From Arenicola marina (lineage: Eukaryota > Annelida > Polychaeta > Arenicolidae): a DNA stretch of 64,000 bases. Within the stretch, counting starts at the first letter, position 1. Each line of letters opens with the position of its first letter. This document shows positions 50,602 to 62,900 of the stretch, piece by piece. The stretch is taken from contig OZ025249.1 of NCBI GenBank assembly GCA_964019135.1, positions 38,887,759 through 38,951,758 on the forward strand, written 5' to 3'. A model generated the notes under the pieces. It saw only the letters and a list, made by a program, of their open reading frames with translations, did not search any database and was not told the origin of the DNA. The position numbers and the translations under genes were made by a program.

Positions 50602-52728
50602 TGACGTCGTGCGATGATGCGACTGCTTCGAATCTCATGGCGCACGAGAGAAGCATCCCCCCTCCGCCCTGCTCCCGCTGACTTATGCGCGTGAAGGATC
50701 TGAGCCACATTCCCGCCAGAACGGGAGATCACCGGATATTTACCATTATACGTGTCTCCATAAAGACTCCGACGATAACTTCGTCGTCCGTTTGTGTCAG
50801 TCAACTAACTGCGGAAGTGATATGTAATATGAACAACAAAATCTAGCACACTGACTCCGGCTTGAAACTTAATTAACGTAGTCTTGTCATATTAACGTTT
50901 TTTAGATTAATCTATGGTTTGCACCGCATTAGGAAAATGGTATACCATAGCTGGGCCCTGTACAGTGGTTCACTGCATGAAGCTAACCTTATATGTAGGT
51001 CATTGGTGAGCCAAAGACAGACTGTGGAAAAGAAACTACCTCGGACACCACGTGCCAGTACTTTGTATACCTGGCGGGAACGCATTTTGCGCAGTCATTT
51101 GTTGCGTATTTTGGCATTTACATACCAAGCATTTTAGTATTATCGATCTAAACTACACCGTTGTCGCTATTATACGCGTTGTCTGCTGTTGAAATGCGCA
51201 CTGGTTCTTGCCGTTATTTAGTTTTTACCGGAATTAAGCGGATTGAGTAACATTCTTGTCGGTGCGTTGTCAATAAAGCATAAAAAATGGACGTAACAAT
51301 GCCTTCTTCGAACACATTCAATGTTAAAGTGCATTATGAACGTTCTTCTTCACTGTCGAACAGCTTTGATGCGACACTGGACTGCTATTCAATGCCACAC
51401 TTATCGGTATCTTTGATGAGCCATCACACGAACACTTTATCAAGCGGAATGAATGGGTAATTTATTTTCTCCGTACTTTATACATACGGAATGAATGGGT
51501 AATTTATTTTCTCCGTACTTTATACATTCTAAGAAGGTTCGTTTAACTTATCTAAAATTTTACACTTCACATATGTAATATTAGTAAAAGTACTTACATG
51601 TATTTACAACACATTAAAACATTGGAATAGGCAACAAAGGCACGTCATAAGAGGAGTTACACACCGCTGGGAGACGAAGCTTCTGTTCTGTCCTACAGAA
51701 TAAACCATAACGATTCATTGTAACTATCTTCCAGAATATACTCCCGTGTTAAACATGGCACCGGTGCTTTGATTATGCAGACCCCCGCCCCAATCTCTCC
51801 CGCCTTTTACTCCTACACATGCATAAATAATTCAGTGTCTGCAACAACAAAGCCATTCATAAACCAGCACGTGTCGTTCATTAGAAGCAAACAATTCCGT
51901 TTGTACCTTTCTAGAATAACGTAATACTGTATACGTTGTCTTACTAGATACATTGAGCACTCGACGAGCTTAATGAACTCTCAATCAACGATATCCTTTG
52001 TTTCCTATTGTATCATACCGACACTATATTCTAAAACAAGTGTGACGAATTGCTGATATAAAGTTCGCCGGCGCTGATAATAAAAACATTCTTTAAACAG
52101 CGAAATATGGCCAATGTGAGTTCAGTGCTTGGACTGTGATAATGAATCTGCAACACAAGTGCTCTTAGACCTGAAGCCGACGTTCAGCTTGTCGATTAGG
52201 TACGGAGAGGGCGAGAGTGCTGTACTTCAATCTTGACTCGTTTCGTTCACGTTTTCCACTCCTGCATTGGGCTAATGTGGGTCCGATGTTTGAACTGGCG
52301 GCGATTTCCGGGTCGAAGTAAGTGCGGACCAGGCTGGAATGAAGAAAAAACCAATGCGTCTTAACCCGTCCGATAATTTGTCCGAGGCAAACTGGTTTTC
52401 CAAGATGAACTCCAGCTTCAGAAATTACATGCGGTATGATGGATCAGGCAAACAGGCCCATAATCCAGACCACACCACAGAGACTGTGGCATACTCGGTC
52501 AGTCTCAAATTGGCTTGTTAGTCAAACTCGCAAATATAGCCACGAGACTTAATGAAATGACATAAAAGCTTCAAGTCGCTCGTCTTGACGAATTCCATCA
52601 TTGAATGCAGGTGTATAATTTTAATGATAGAAGTTTAGAGAAATCGTTTAGCAAATAGCACCCCTCGTGCACGATAGTTATCCTGCCTTGTATTTAGCAA
52701 GCCATTCTAAACTATCTGCATACTATTT
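50602..52728. other. Convergent intergenic region MTAP / MTFR1
   Basis: Between the MTAP stop and the minus-strand MTFR1 stop. A plus-strand AATAAA at 51272-51277 is a plausible MTAP poly(A) signal. 51444-51525 contains a near-perfect tandem duplication (GGAATGAATGGGTAATTTAT...). No other gene is recognised. Confidence 0.5.
51272..51277 (+). terminator. Candidate MTAP polyadenylation signal
   Basis: AATAAA, 670 bp after the MTAP stop, followed by an A-rich stretch. It is the first canonical hexamer noticed on this strand after the stop. Not verified by transcript data. Confidence 0.35.
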
Positions 52729-55700
52729 TCAACAAAGTTTTCTCAGAGCGCAATCACTGGTATGATATCTATGCAATGCCGATGCAAAGGTGCGCGGTAA
52801 CATCGAGAACATGGATCGACAGACACGCCTGAGACCCACCGCGGAGACGGGGGAAGGACTTCCTCCCCGTCTGGACTTCTTCCTCGGCGAGGGCGTCCCG
52901 CCGTGAGAGTTCTCCTTGTCCGTGTCCGGGCTGTCCAGGAGGCGGTGCGAGAACTTCTTCTTGAGCGCCCGGGCAATCAGAGCGGCGGGGTCGTTGGCAT
53001 CGCACGCCTTGGGGGCTTGTCTCACCGGAGTGCCACCTGGCGACCTGATGGCAAGCAAAACAAAACCAGTCTGCCTAAAGTGAACAATACATGTGTAAGA
53101 CATTGTAGGTATTTGCGATCACGTAGGTTGCTACTCAATTGATGGCCCCCCGCCGCACTCGACGACGAGTCTACATGGTATAAGATTCTTAAGATACAAT
53201 AATATATGCATGGTGTATGGGTACTTTGGTATAAATTTATGTTGTTCCTTTTTTTTAAATATAGCTTAACGATAACTATACGGAAGAGCAAAAACATTTC
53301 TTGAAATCGTGGACCATTACAACTTACATACCTTGCTATGGATCTCAGTTTAACCGTGCCAATGCCCTTGAGTACATTTGATAAGTCCGGCATGCCTTCT
53401 GGTTTGTTGTATACTCCTTTGTCTCCCCTTTTTATCTTATTCTGCAAAAAATCATTTACATAAAGCGCAATCATATATCAATATATGAATGATGTATCAT
53501 AAATATGTACGCAACAAGTGGGGGGAAAACAATGTTACAACAACACTGTCGCGACCACAGAGAAATTTGATCGATTATGACTACTTATCTTCACTTATTA
53601 AGTAGGTGCCAAACGATGTCTTTAGTGACTACATCTGAAACTACATCTGTCAAATCTCTTATTAGACTACAATTACGACAGGCATTTTATATCTAATAAA
53701 TAAAAGTTACGTACATAAGCAATTGACAATACATGTAGTAAGATGGGAACACTGATAATTTAATATGAAAATACCCATTTTGTACGTTACCTGCAGTATG
53801 ATATCCTTCACGGATACCTTTGGGGTGGACGGCGGAGGCGGGGGAGGCGGTGGTGGAGGGGGTGGGGGTGGTGCGCACGGCGTGGGTGGTGCTGGTATCC
53901 GAGCAGCTGTTGGATTGTCAGATACAGGTGTTGATAGCCCACTCTCAGACTGGTAGGCTCCTGTCATGGATCAAGGTGGTGCATTGAGAGACGATTTCAT
54001 ACAACTATCTCTGCATAAAAACCTGTAATAATGTAACAAATATACGGGTTCGGGTCGCTATTTTCAGGCTACAGTGCTAATCTGTATTTATATTAAGTCC
54101 ATTCCATTACGTGCTTCCATAACATTATAAGTAACTTAATGTTATGTCATGTAATGTTATGGTTGTAACTTCGCTATAAGAAAGCGCTATGCTCTCGCTC
54201 ATGTTTTAAGTAAGCAGGTAAAAATAGCGAACGACGTAATCAAATTAAAACCTTCGCTCTTGTTAAATGTCTCTTGCTGCAGGACGATCGATGCCAGCTG
54301 ACTCCGGAGCCTATTCAGCTCGTTCTCTAATTCGCTGATCCTCTGCTGAGACGCTGTATCGGGGGTTGTCATAGCAACGACACTGGTCTCTGGTCGCGGG
54401 CGGACACGCGCCCAGGGGTTTGCCGACCCCGGAATGTGGGGTCCGACGGAGCCGGTCTCTGGCGTGTTGAAGCTGTCCATGCCACGTGGCGTGCTATGCG
54501 CGAAGGAACTAGTCCCGAAGGGCTTGCCAGGTGTCACACATAGACTGTCGAGGCTAGACTCTGGCAGCGTTATCTGGTAGCCCGTGTCAAATAGCTGGAC
54601 TCTAAGTAAGGATTTAAACCCAGAGAATCCGCATTAATTCCATACATAAACTGGTCATGCTACATACCCTCATGTCATGTTATCTAACTTATAACTTCAC
54701 ACATCAATTACAGGTAGCATAAATAATCGCGATATGCATGAAGGGTAACGCCGGTATATATATTTGATACCATAAATATTATTATTGTTTTACTACCAGG
54801 TGAATCCATGTTAATAGTAATAAAAACGCGCACTCTCATAGTAAAGCCAACACAGGGTGAACAGGGTTGACATGCACAGAATGGGAGGCCGGCATCTATT
54901 GTTTAGCGTATTTTATGGGACAAGTGGATAAAGGCATTGGTATTTAAGGCCACCATTACCTTATACACAAAGGGGCTGAAGCCTTCAGACAATGAGATGA
55001 AATGAGGATACGGCCCCAGAAACAGGTGAGGTTTGAAGCCGAAAACCGATTGGTCTGCAGTCGAGTACGCTACCTCTCGACCAGGGTGACTCCCCTATAT
55101 TGGACGCCAAACACTATAATTTGTAGATGCGCTAACAATGCTAAATGGAGTATCAGTAAGTAGAAAAGTTCTGTCTATTTACAGAACGATGCTACAGAAC
55201 AGCTCTATACCTGAGTTTAACACCCGGATCTCCCTCCTCCTTCACTAGCCACACGACGTCAGCCAACGACAACGGCGCCTGAGTGAACCACACCCGGTCA
55301 TAATCCGAGTCCAATGAGTCCGGCTCATCACACTGACTTAAAGGGGCCAAGATCTTTTTCTGTAACAAAATAAAAACTTATACATATGCAATGATTGAAC
55401 ATGTTTCCAGGGGTATATATGGTTCGATATCTATTAATTCTTGATCTTTCATTAAATATGTGTGGAAAAGTAGGATAAACAGCCTAGAACCATTGCTACA
55501 CTATGTACAAAAGTCTTTGAACTATCAAAGATTCCATCGTTGCAATGTAAACAAAGAGACAGAGTGGGCGTTTCCTAATGGTCTCAATATCTAAAATAAT
55601 TAAAGGTATTTTTTCTAACTATGATTTGACATGTTTGACATGAAAAAATCACCTGTATATGAATTCTCCTTGCTGGTCCAAGGGGTAGCTTGCTTCCAAG

Positions 55701-55769
55701 ATATCTGACCAGATTTCGCATGCAGCGATTCTGAGCTGGGTGCTCTTCATTTTCTTTGCCAAGCAACAT
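52729..55769 (-). CDS. MTFR1: Mitochondrial fission regulator 1 family protein
   Basis: Mitochondrial protein affecting mitochondrial fission and distribution. Exons: 55653-55769 (MLLGKENEEH..., 39 aa), 55211-55359, 54252-54601, 53791-53960, 53332-53441, 52729-53044; junctions in phase, 403 aa (human MTFR1 is about 333). Recognisable blocks: RNLVRYLGSKL, LSLADVVWLVKEEGD, the coiled coil RISELENELNRLRSQLASIV, a run of 14 prolines before STPKVSVKD, MPDLSNVLKGIGTVKLRSIA and DANDPAALIARALKKKFSHR. These follow the vertebrate order exactly. Four of the five donors are good GTRNGT-like sites; exon 3's donor (GTTTTA) is weak but its phase fits. AAG precedes the ATG, so an upstream non-coding exon is likely. 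The extreme C-terminus is not conserved. Head to head with ARMC1. Confidence 0.92.
54990..55090 (-). mobile_element. Diverged tRNA-derived SINE head (family B) in MTFR1 intron 2
   Basis: The reverse strand reads TGGTCGAGAGGTAGCGTACT, CGACTGCAGACCAAT and GGCTTCAAACC, comparable with the A and B boxes of the SINE at 33440-33583. Confidence 0.45.
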
Positions 55770-57064
55770 CTTAAAAAAGATACAGAAGATAAATTATAGA
55801 ACAGTGTTTATATATGCATTTGTTAAGCAAGCAAAATAAAAAAAATGCTCAAAAATTGGGTGTACCGGTATGTCAGAATGCATGACAGCAATGTTAATTG
55901 TGAAACTTCTTCAAATGTGTTACCATGATGCTTAATTTTGAATACAGATCAATGCTTTCTCATTATATACATAGCTGTGTGGGTAACAGTAGCCTGAAAA
56001 CAAGATGTCACTGTTGTAAGACAGTTGGGAAAGGGACAACATGTTACCGGAACATCTGTTACACTGTATTGCCACATGTTACATGCTGTCCCTTTTCCAA
56101 ATATCTTACAACAATAGCTGCTCACCAGGTTGTCATTGACATTACTAAAGTTTACTTTGATTTGGCAAAGCTAGCACAGAATTATTTTGGCACATCTTTC
56201 GACCAATCTGATTTACTACTAGTTTCAAAGAAAACCTTTTGAACATCTCACAAGAGATAGATATACACTTATGGTACATATACCAGTAAATACTTTTAAA
56301 TATTTTTAAATAGTTTTAGCATTAAAGGCATTTTCAACATATACATATACTTACAACTTGTAATATATAGCAGGATGTTTTCCACATATTCAATTGATGT
56401 CCATAAGATGTTCCTACAGAAATCTCAGCAACACAAGAAAATATCTGAAAGCATATAGTAAAATACTATAATGATTATCCTTACGAAAACAAGATGCATA
56501 GAACTTGTACAAGATGTCCCTTCTATCAATTATGTGCTATGGTTACATTCAATGTTCCAGGAATGTATCATATCAAAGTGGACAGTGTTACTATGCAATT
56601 ACAGTGGTCTCTGCAGAACACAGTCTCTCCATTACCCAGACTTTTCGCTGTGCACTGAACACCTTTGTATTAACATAATTAAAGCCCCTTTATTATGGTC
56701 TTTTTGGGCTGGCCGAAAAGAAGTTGTATAATGCAGGACCACTGTATTTTATATCCAACTTGGCAACAAAGTTTATACTGATGAATCAGCAGGAAATAAA
56801 AAACATATGCAACTGCTCTTCCCCAGTTGATAGCAGGAGTTACAAGACAGGGCAATAACTTTACCACTGCCACAGGTACTGAAAAGGGAGAGAGGGGGAG
56901 GTGGAAAAAGGAAGTGTAGGGCCCCATATATTGTAAATAGGTACAGGTATATATAGCACCCTACACCCCTGCCCCTTTAGTGCCTGGCATGTACCAGTAA
57001 TTATACACTTGATTAAATGCACTTTTATTACTTTATTAATATAAGCTTAGCTGATATAGTTGTG

Positions 57065-57187
57065 CAGTGGCGGCTCCAGAAATTTGTGAAGGGGGGGGGG
57101 GGGGGGGGGCACTAGATCCTGTGTGCGAATAATTTAACAGTACTTGGCTCGCCCCCCCCCCCCACCTCCTCTCTTGGATCTGCCACT
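57065..57187. mobile_element. Short MITE with CAGTGGCGGCTCCAGA-type ends
   Basis: The left end AGTGGCGGCTCCAGA and the inverted right end AGTGGCAGATCCAAG match imperfectly. The interior is a 19-base poly-G and a poly-C run. It is similar in style to 18957-19158, probably a related hAT-like family. Confidence 0.6.
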
Positions 57188-57989
57188 AAAGGGAGTAATA
57201 ATTGCGCGCTGTTGAAATGTCAAATGCACTCCACATGCGGAAGGGGGCTGAGTTGCCAGTCCAAATGTGATTGTTGACAAATATTCACTCTGGCTCTGCG
57301 TGCGATGCAAGCAGTTAACTATTTCTGGCAAGATGAGCGGCAAGTGAGCGGGTGATTTGAAATTTGTTGTGTGGGACATCATGGAACATCAGGTATGTTG
57401 AAAGATTTCAACGGTGCTACCCAGTAACATAACATCTATGGAGTTAAAAAATACTGGATTTGGCAGTGAGTGTTGCTTAGTTTGTTTCACCGAGATGCAG
57501 TTAGACGGCAACCCAAGGCGTTCCGTGGTCACAGGCTTGCTTGGGCTTGGCTCTGTGGCTGTAGACGGGCCCCGTCAGATTTTTGCCCATCCTACAGCCA
57601 CAGTATAAACTCAACATAATTTTAGTACACAAAAAATTCAATGACAATGTAGGCCTATAATTTGTCATGAGCATACCATGAAAATCAGATGTTCATGAGA
57701 CAATATTATCTGTTAAAACGTCTGATTTCCAGGCCATTGCCATTGGGCCTATAAGGCTATATAGCATTGCCGTTGGGGTAATTTGCTTATTTGGTGAAAA
57801 TCAATAATACATTTCGACTTTGCAAATAAGCCGTTACGTAGATTACTTTTCTCGAATGAAAACATGTTTGTTCAACCGATCGGCTTGTCTGATGAGTTAC
57901 CAGGTTACTCAATACCACCCATATTAGCGAGCATAAGCTGGTAAGTCAATCCAATAACAAATGTAAGTTTAAATCTCCCTCTTTGGCCT

Positions 57990-58180
57990 TTGCACAAAAG
58001 TTACAATTCACTTCCGGTGCAGTCTCGACCAATAAGATCCGCTAAGACATCACTGATATTATCATCTGCCAATCAGAGTGACCGTAATATTCTTGCGCAC
58101 GAGATTCAAAAGCCGTGTGTCATTTCTGTGCACATGACAGCTTGAAAAATACATGGCGTTCTGAGCAAGGTGCGACCGTT
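57990..58180. promoter_or_regulatory. Candidate bidirectional promoter, MTFR1 / ARMC1
   Basis: Contains an ETS/NRF2-type CTTCCGG (58011-58017) and two CCAAT boxes (58029-58033, 58069-58073), a combination common at housekeeping and mitochondrial gene promoters. Both genes seem to have non-coding first exons (acceptor-like AG before the first coding segments), so their starts could meet here. Inference only. Confidence 0.35.
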
Positions 58181-58235
58181 TATTTGTTGATCGGGTCCAG
58201 TTATTGGCGATCTAACAAACCTCTTGACACCGTAA

Positions 58236-58815
58236 AGCTGGCCATCCATTTATCCGTGATCCGTGTCCGCGAAAAATCGCTTATTTAGAGAAATACTTAA
58301 GAAACATCCATTGGTCCGCTCTGTGTGCGTATCCGTGTCCGTGGGGAATCGCTTCGTGAGCGATTTTCACGGACACGGACGTCCGGGGTTGTTCGTTTGT
58401 GTGACCTACTTTCGGTCAGTATTTTTCCCTCGTGCATCTTTGGAGGTGTATAGACACATTGTGTGTGATAACGATAGTTTCTATTTTGCTCCAATATGCC
58501 AAAACTGAAGAAAGGTAGTGTCAGACTTACTGGTGCAGATGTATGTGAAAGAATGATCGAACTGGTCAGACAGAATTCGGTCATTTATGATGCGATAGCG
58601 CCACAACACATGGACGCCATACATATCATCCAAAGTAAATGGCTATGCTCTTCCAAATTGCGACGTCGAGCTACAGATCTTGACATCTTGACAATTTCGA
58701 CCCCCAAAAGAGTTTCACGTAGACCTATTCACATATATAAGGATGCTTACCTCACGGACGCGCAAGCACTGACACGGATGCAGATCACAGAACATGGATA
58801 AATGGATGGCCAGCT
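58236..58815 (+). mobile_element. PIF/Harbinger-like element, 580 bp, perfect 20-bp TIRs, TAA duplication
   Basis: AGCTGGCCATCCATTTATCC at 58236 is perfectly inverted at 58796-58815, and both sides are flanked by TAA (58233-58235, 58816-58818), the 3-bp TWA duplication typical of PIF/Harbinger. It contains a 101-aa ORF with a MADF-like start (see separate entry). Perfect TIRs and TSD suggest recent transposition. The DDE transposase is absent, so it would need an autonomous partner. Confidence 0.8.
58496..58801 (+). CDS. MADF-like DNA-binding ORF inside a Harbinger-like element
   Basis: 101 aa. RMIELVRQNSVIYDAIAPQH fits the beginning of the MADF (Myb/SANT-like) domain: a helix, then a buried aromatic before a short basic/acidic loop. 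IIQSKWLCSS... fits the following W-containing helix. PIF/Harbinger elements encode such a Myb/SANT/MADF accessory protein beside the transposase. The domain appears shortened at its C-terminus, because the ORF runs into the right terminal repeat. It could be a relic or a minimal DNA-binding protein. The domain call is by eye. Confidence 0.45.
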   Translation: MPKLKKGSVRLTGADVCERMIELVRQNSVIYDAIAPQHMDAIHIIQSKWLCSSKLRRRATDLDILTISTPKRVSRRPIHIYKDAYLTDAQALTRMQITEHG

Positions 58816-59075
58816 TAACTCGCATCAGTTGTGTTCCTTATTTGCTTATCCAATTATCGGACCGCAATTCTGAACATTTGTTGCCTGTAAATGATTCAAT
58901 GACAACTTGACTCAAGTCAAGTCAATGGATACGAATAGTCAAGACAAGTTGTTAACACTGGTTAACAGGGCTAACACTGGTTAATAGTTTGGACAAATGT
59001 TCTGAACATATTGTCTGATTGTAAATCTTAAGCTTAACTCAATGAGAAATAGATGTGTCATCAAATACTGGACTA

Positions 59076-59305
59076 GCGTTAGCATTCGCCAATAGCCATT
59101 TGGCAAGAAAATTCTGGATTTGGCGATAAGAACCTCCTGGACACTCGCCAAAATGGCGAATATAAAATTTCAACTACAAACACATTTTTATTTATGTTTT
59201 TTTCAACAAATGGAACCAGAAAGTCCTCGAACAAATATTGGCTAATGTTTTTCCACGAAATTAGCCAAATTGGCTAATGAAAAAAATATCCTAGCGCGAG
59301 CCCAG
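59076..59305. mobile_element. MITE-like repeat with ATTCGCCA/TGGCTAAT interior
   Basis: Begins CTAGCGTTAGCATTCGCCAA and ends TATCCTAGCGCGAGCCC, with internal inverted motifs (GCCATTTGGC, TGGCGAA, TTAGCCAAATTGGCTAAT). Sequences of this type are common dispersed repeats in marine invertebrates (from memory). Ends are not exact. Confidence 0.5.
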
Positions 59306-59980
59306 AAATATGTTAAACGTTAAAAGGACAGTCTGATTCTGACCAAGGGATTGACATGCAGAAAGAAATGCATGGTGTTTAAAAAGAGGGTTTACAAACT
59401 AAACTTGCGTGAAAGACCTTGAATGTCGTCTCCCCAGCTTCCATTGAGGTTTGTTAATGTTGATCCCTCAGACTGTCTTACGATATTAATGTCTACTTTT
59501 CAGGTTAGCCTCATGTATAAATTTTTATGACCAAACGCAAGAGTCAAGAAAGCCATACTTTCCTACAAGCTTAGCCAATAAAACTGGTGTAACCCTACTT
59601 GTCTTGTTTGTAAGTTTATTTGTGGGTTATAATATTTAGGTTTAAATTCTCGCAAAAAGGAAATCAGAATAACCATATTATACCACAATCTTGTACCTAT
59701 CCCTACATGTACATTACGCAAAGCCTGTAAGCGCCGCTATCAGATTATGCAGCCCCTGAATTAGCATATTTACTGATTTACAGAAGGTAGCAAATGCCAT
59801 GTCACATTGTCAGTCATGTCAGTCTGTCACCTTAAGCTACAACTATTTAATTTCCTTGCAGTTAATTAGTATCCGGCACTTTCTAGACCCTTTTCACGAA
59901 AAAAGAAAAGATTGAATAATCGATATAACTGGTACTGTAACTACCACTTTGTGTCTGTTAATCTACAGCTGTAATCTACA

Positions 59981-62900
59981 ATGGCTGAGACAATTGGAAT
60001 TTCTAATGCTGCCATTCAAGCCATGAGTAACATGGCAGGAGATCCTGACAAGAGTGCAGCACTTGTTCAGGTAAATAATTATTCTTAACTCTGAGCTGAT
60101 TGCCATGTAAAGACAAGTTACTGGTATGTGAGATTTTAATGACAAGCTGTAGATGTTTTTACATGTAGTGCCAATAATAGATTAAAACCTTGACTGAACT
60201 TATACTGTTTTATATCATATACCTAGTTCATCATGTTTATATTCATATAAAAATGATAGATGTATTTTTTAGATTTGTAAGCTTATCATGGAATATTTAT
60301 GCAGAAAGGCATCAATATAATATGCTATTAAACGATTATAGTTATCTGCTGTAAAAGCTGAATGGCTTTAAAATATAAATCATTTACATGTTGCTTGTTA
60401 CTCTAGGATGATGCTTGTCTGGGGGGCCTTGTTATGGTCTTATCAAACAAAGACCAAGCCATTGTCAATAGTGCTTTGGAGGTAAGTCAACTTCAGCTTT
60501 TATTACAGTTGCCAAAAACATCCCCTGCTATTCATTACTCTTGAGACACATGATTTTCTGCAATATTTCTCATCGTTGCTTCAAACTTATTCACATTGAA
60601 GGATTAGTGGCTGAAAAACAAGTATGTGATGTAATACCAGGCTATTTTGCTGCAATGCTATGCTATATTAGCTTGATAAATGATAAATAACATTCTCGCG
60701 ATGCACCTGATATACTGAATTCCAAAATCCTCTTACAAAGACAGTCATTTGCGTGATGTATTTTTTACTTTTTGTTGACTTATCCAGGTTCTTCTGAAAC
60801 TGGTATCATGGCCACATTTACGAAGTCATATGAGAAACTTTCTTGGCATGACCGAACAGTTGCAGGCGTTAATGGTACAGTAAGTATCGCCCGAAAATGG
60901 CCTCCTCGACTACCTTAAACGTAAATTATATTCAATCCGCTCAATGTTACGTATCAGTCCCTGCTGCCGCTTAATAGGGAAATCCGAATGCAGGAACTCT
61001 GTACTGTAGATCAAACCAGCGGTCGCTATGATCTAGTGTAAATGCGAAGTTCAAGACTACAACTATTAAGGTTGCTTAACAAATGACCATGCCATTTTGG
61101 AATTTCTCAAATGAGCGTAATTAACATATACATGCATGATGCTACAGCTATCGCGGTTGTTGTATGTCTCCGTGAACTGGTTCTAGCGCCTTATGAGTTA
61201 AATGTGTTCTGTATTATCACAGTCTTGGGAATCTGTGTAACGAAACAGGATTTATGGTGAAGATATATATCAGTGACTACCCGTATGTGTTACAACATAT
61301 ATCTTCTCAAATGCTTAGAGGTGTTCTGTCGGTTAAAGATGAATTGCGGCTTTTGAGTTCTTCCAATGACTTTCTGTCTGGGACATTTTTGGCAGAGTGG
61401 ATTTTTGCCTGAGACTGAATCCTGTTTAACAAGGTCGTTTTTTTCAGAGCTGCCCCGTCCACTCAGGCCTTGGCGAGGAGAGTGTACACTCAGCTGCGGG
61501 AGGCGGCGGACAGGTGCCCAGGCCACGTGCACGCCAAGGAGAGCCATTCACATGGCTCCTTGAGAGACTCCTCTAATTATAACAGGTACTGACTGCCGAG
61601 CCAGCTAGCTCCTATTCGCTAGGTGGCGCTTCGTTCCTCCACTCAGACCGCTGCGATCGGCCCTGGGGCAAATTTCTTTCTGTTTTTTTTCGAAAAATTG
61701 TCAAATTAGGTATAATTTCTAACTGAGAGCAAATTTATTTTGCGTGTGTTATTATGCATAAGCTGGGTCCCCGGCATTGAGGGTGCGAATGCGTTGAGGA
61801 AGAAGCCGACAACAGAGACATGTCGCAGTCCCTAACTGAGTGAATCGATGGCAGATCTAATTTAGTTTAAGCTTACGTTTCTACTACGTGTCCATCGGGT
61901 TAGATCTTACGCCTGTTAATGCAGTATATATTTGCCTATCCATACACAACCATATATATGGGACATTACACTTCTGCAAGGCTCAGTATTGACAAGATAT
62001 ATTGTTGCAGTGAATTGTTGCAATTCAAAATGCGTACTAATATGCACCAAAGATACTGAAGAAACATTTATGACATATTGTAGACCATCCCGGGATACGA
62101 CGCACAAGCGAAGGCGGAACAGTTTCTTCCTCGGAGGTGTGGCCAAGAGTAAAGTCATCGTTCTGCAACTTCGAGGGTTAAATGACAAGGTATAATATTC
62201 GGTTTTACGAATGAGTATCTTTTCGTTGTCGTGTGAGTTGATTCAAAAAGAGACTCAACCTATTTCTATCATTGCAAGGTACATTAAAGCGTAGTTCACT
62301 GTGCTGGTGTTGGCTACGGTTTACCCCGGTTCCCCCCGGTCTATATACCGGGACGAACCGGGGCCATCTTGCAAAGTTTTGACGCGAAAACAGTGGGCCA
62401 CGATGTTACGACGATGGTGTTGAACAGTTCAAAACCGCCGGGGCGTACATACGGTTCACCACGGTACACTCCGGATAACCCTGGCTTGACTACGGACTCA
62501 CTACGATTGCCCAGGGTTGTCCCTGGTTTTCATGACTGGGGTAACCGGACCTCAAAATCGGCACAGTGTGAGCTAGTCTAAAAGTAAAATAATTGTTTGT
62601 ATATATTATTATGTCAAAGATGAGGTTACTTAAGTAGTTAATAGTTGGTTGACATATCCGATTGGATATCCGACTGCATAACTTTCTTCTTACAGGAAGA
62701 CGTAGAAGTTTGCCGCAACAGCCTCCTCACCGTTAAGGGAGTTATAAGTATTACATTCGAGTACAAACGCAGAAGAGTCGTCCTGCGTACAAGACCAGAT
62801 TTAAAACCCGAGGTATGAGATATAATTGCTATCTCCCTTCCCTCTAGAGAATGTTTCAAATATATTAGCGATGGTTGATTCGTTGAAGCCTCTCGTCTTT

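Larger units (their letters stand above)
55770..59980. other. Intergenic region MTFR1 / ARMC1 with two DNA elements
   Basis: 4.2 kb between the divergent start codons. It holds a MITE (57065-57187), a promoter-like interval (57990-58180), a Harbinger-like element (58236-58815) and a MITE-like repeat (59076-59305). The rest is AT-rich and shows no coding potential. Confidence 0.5.

Noticed and set aside
53765-53956. Poly-glycine ORF on the plus strand
   Set aside because: Antisense of the polyproline exon of MTFR1.
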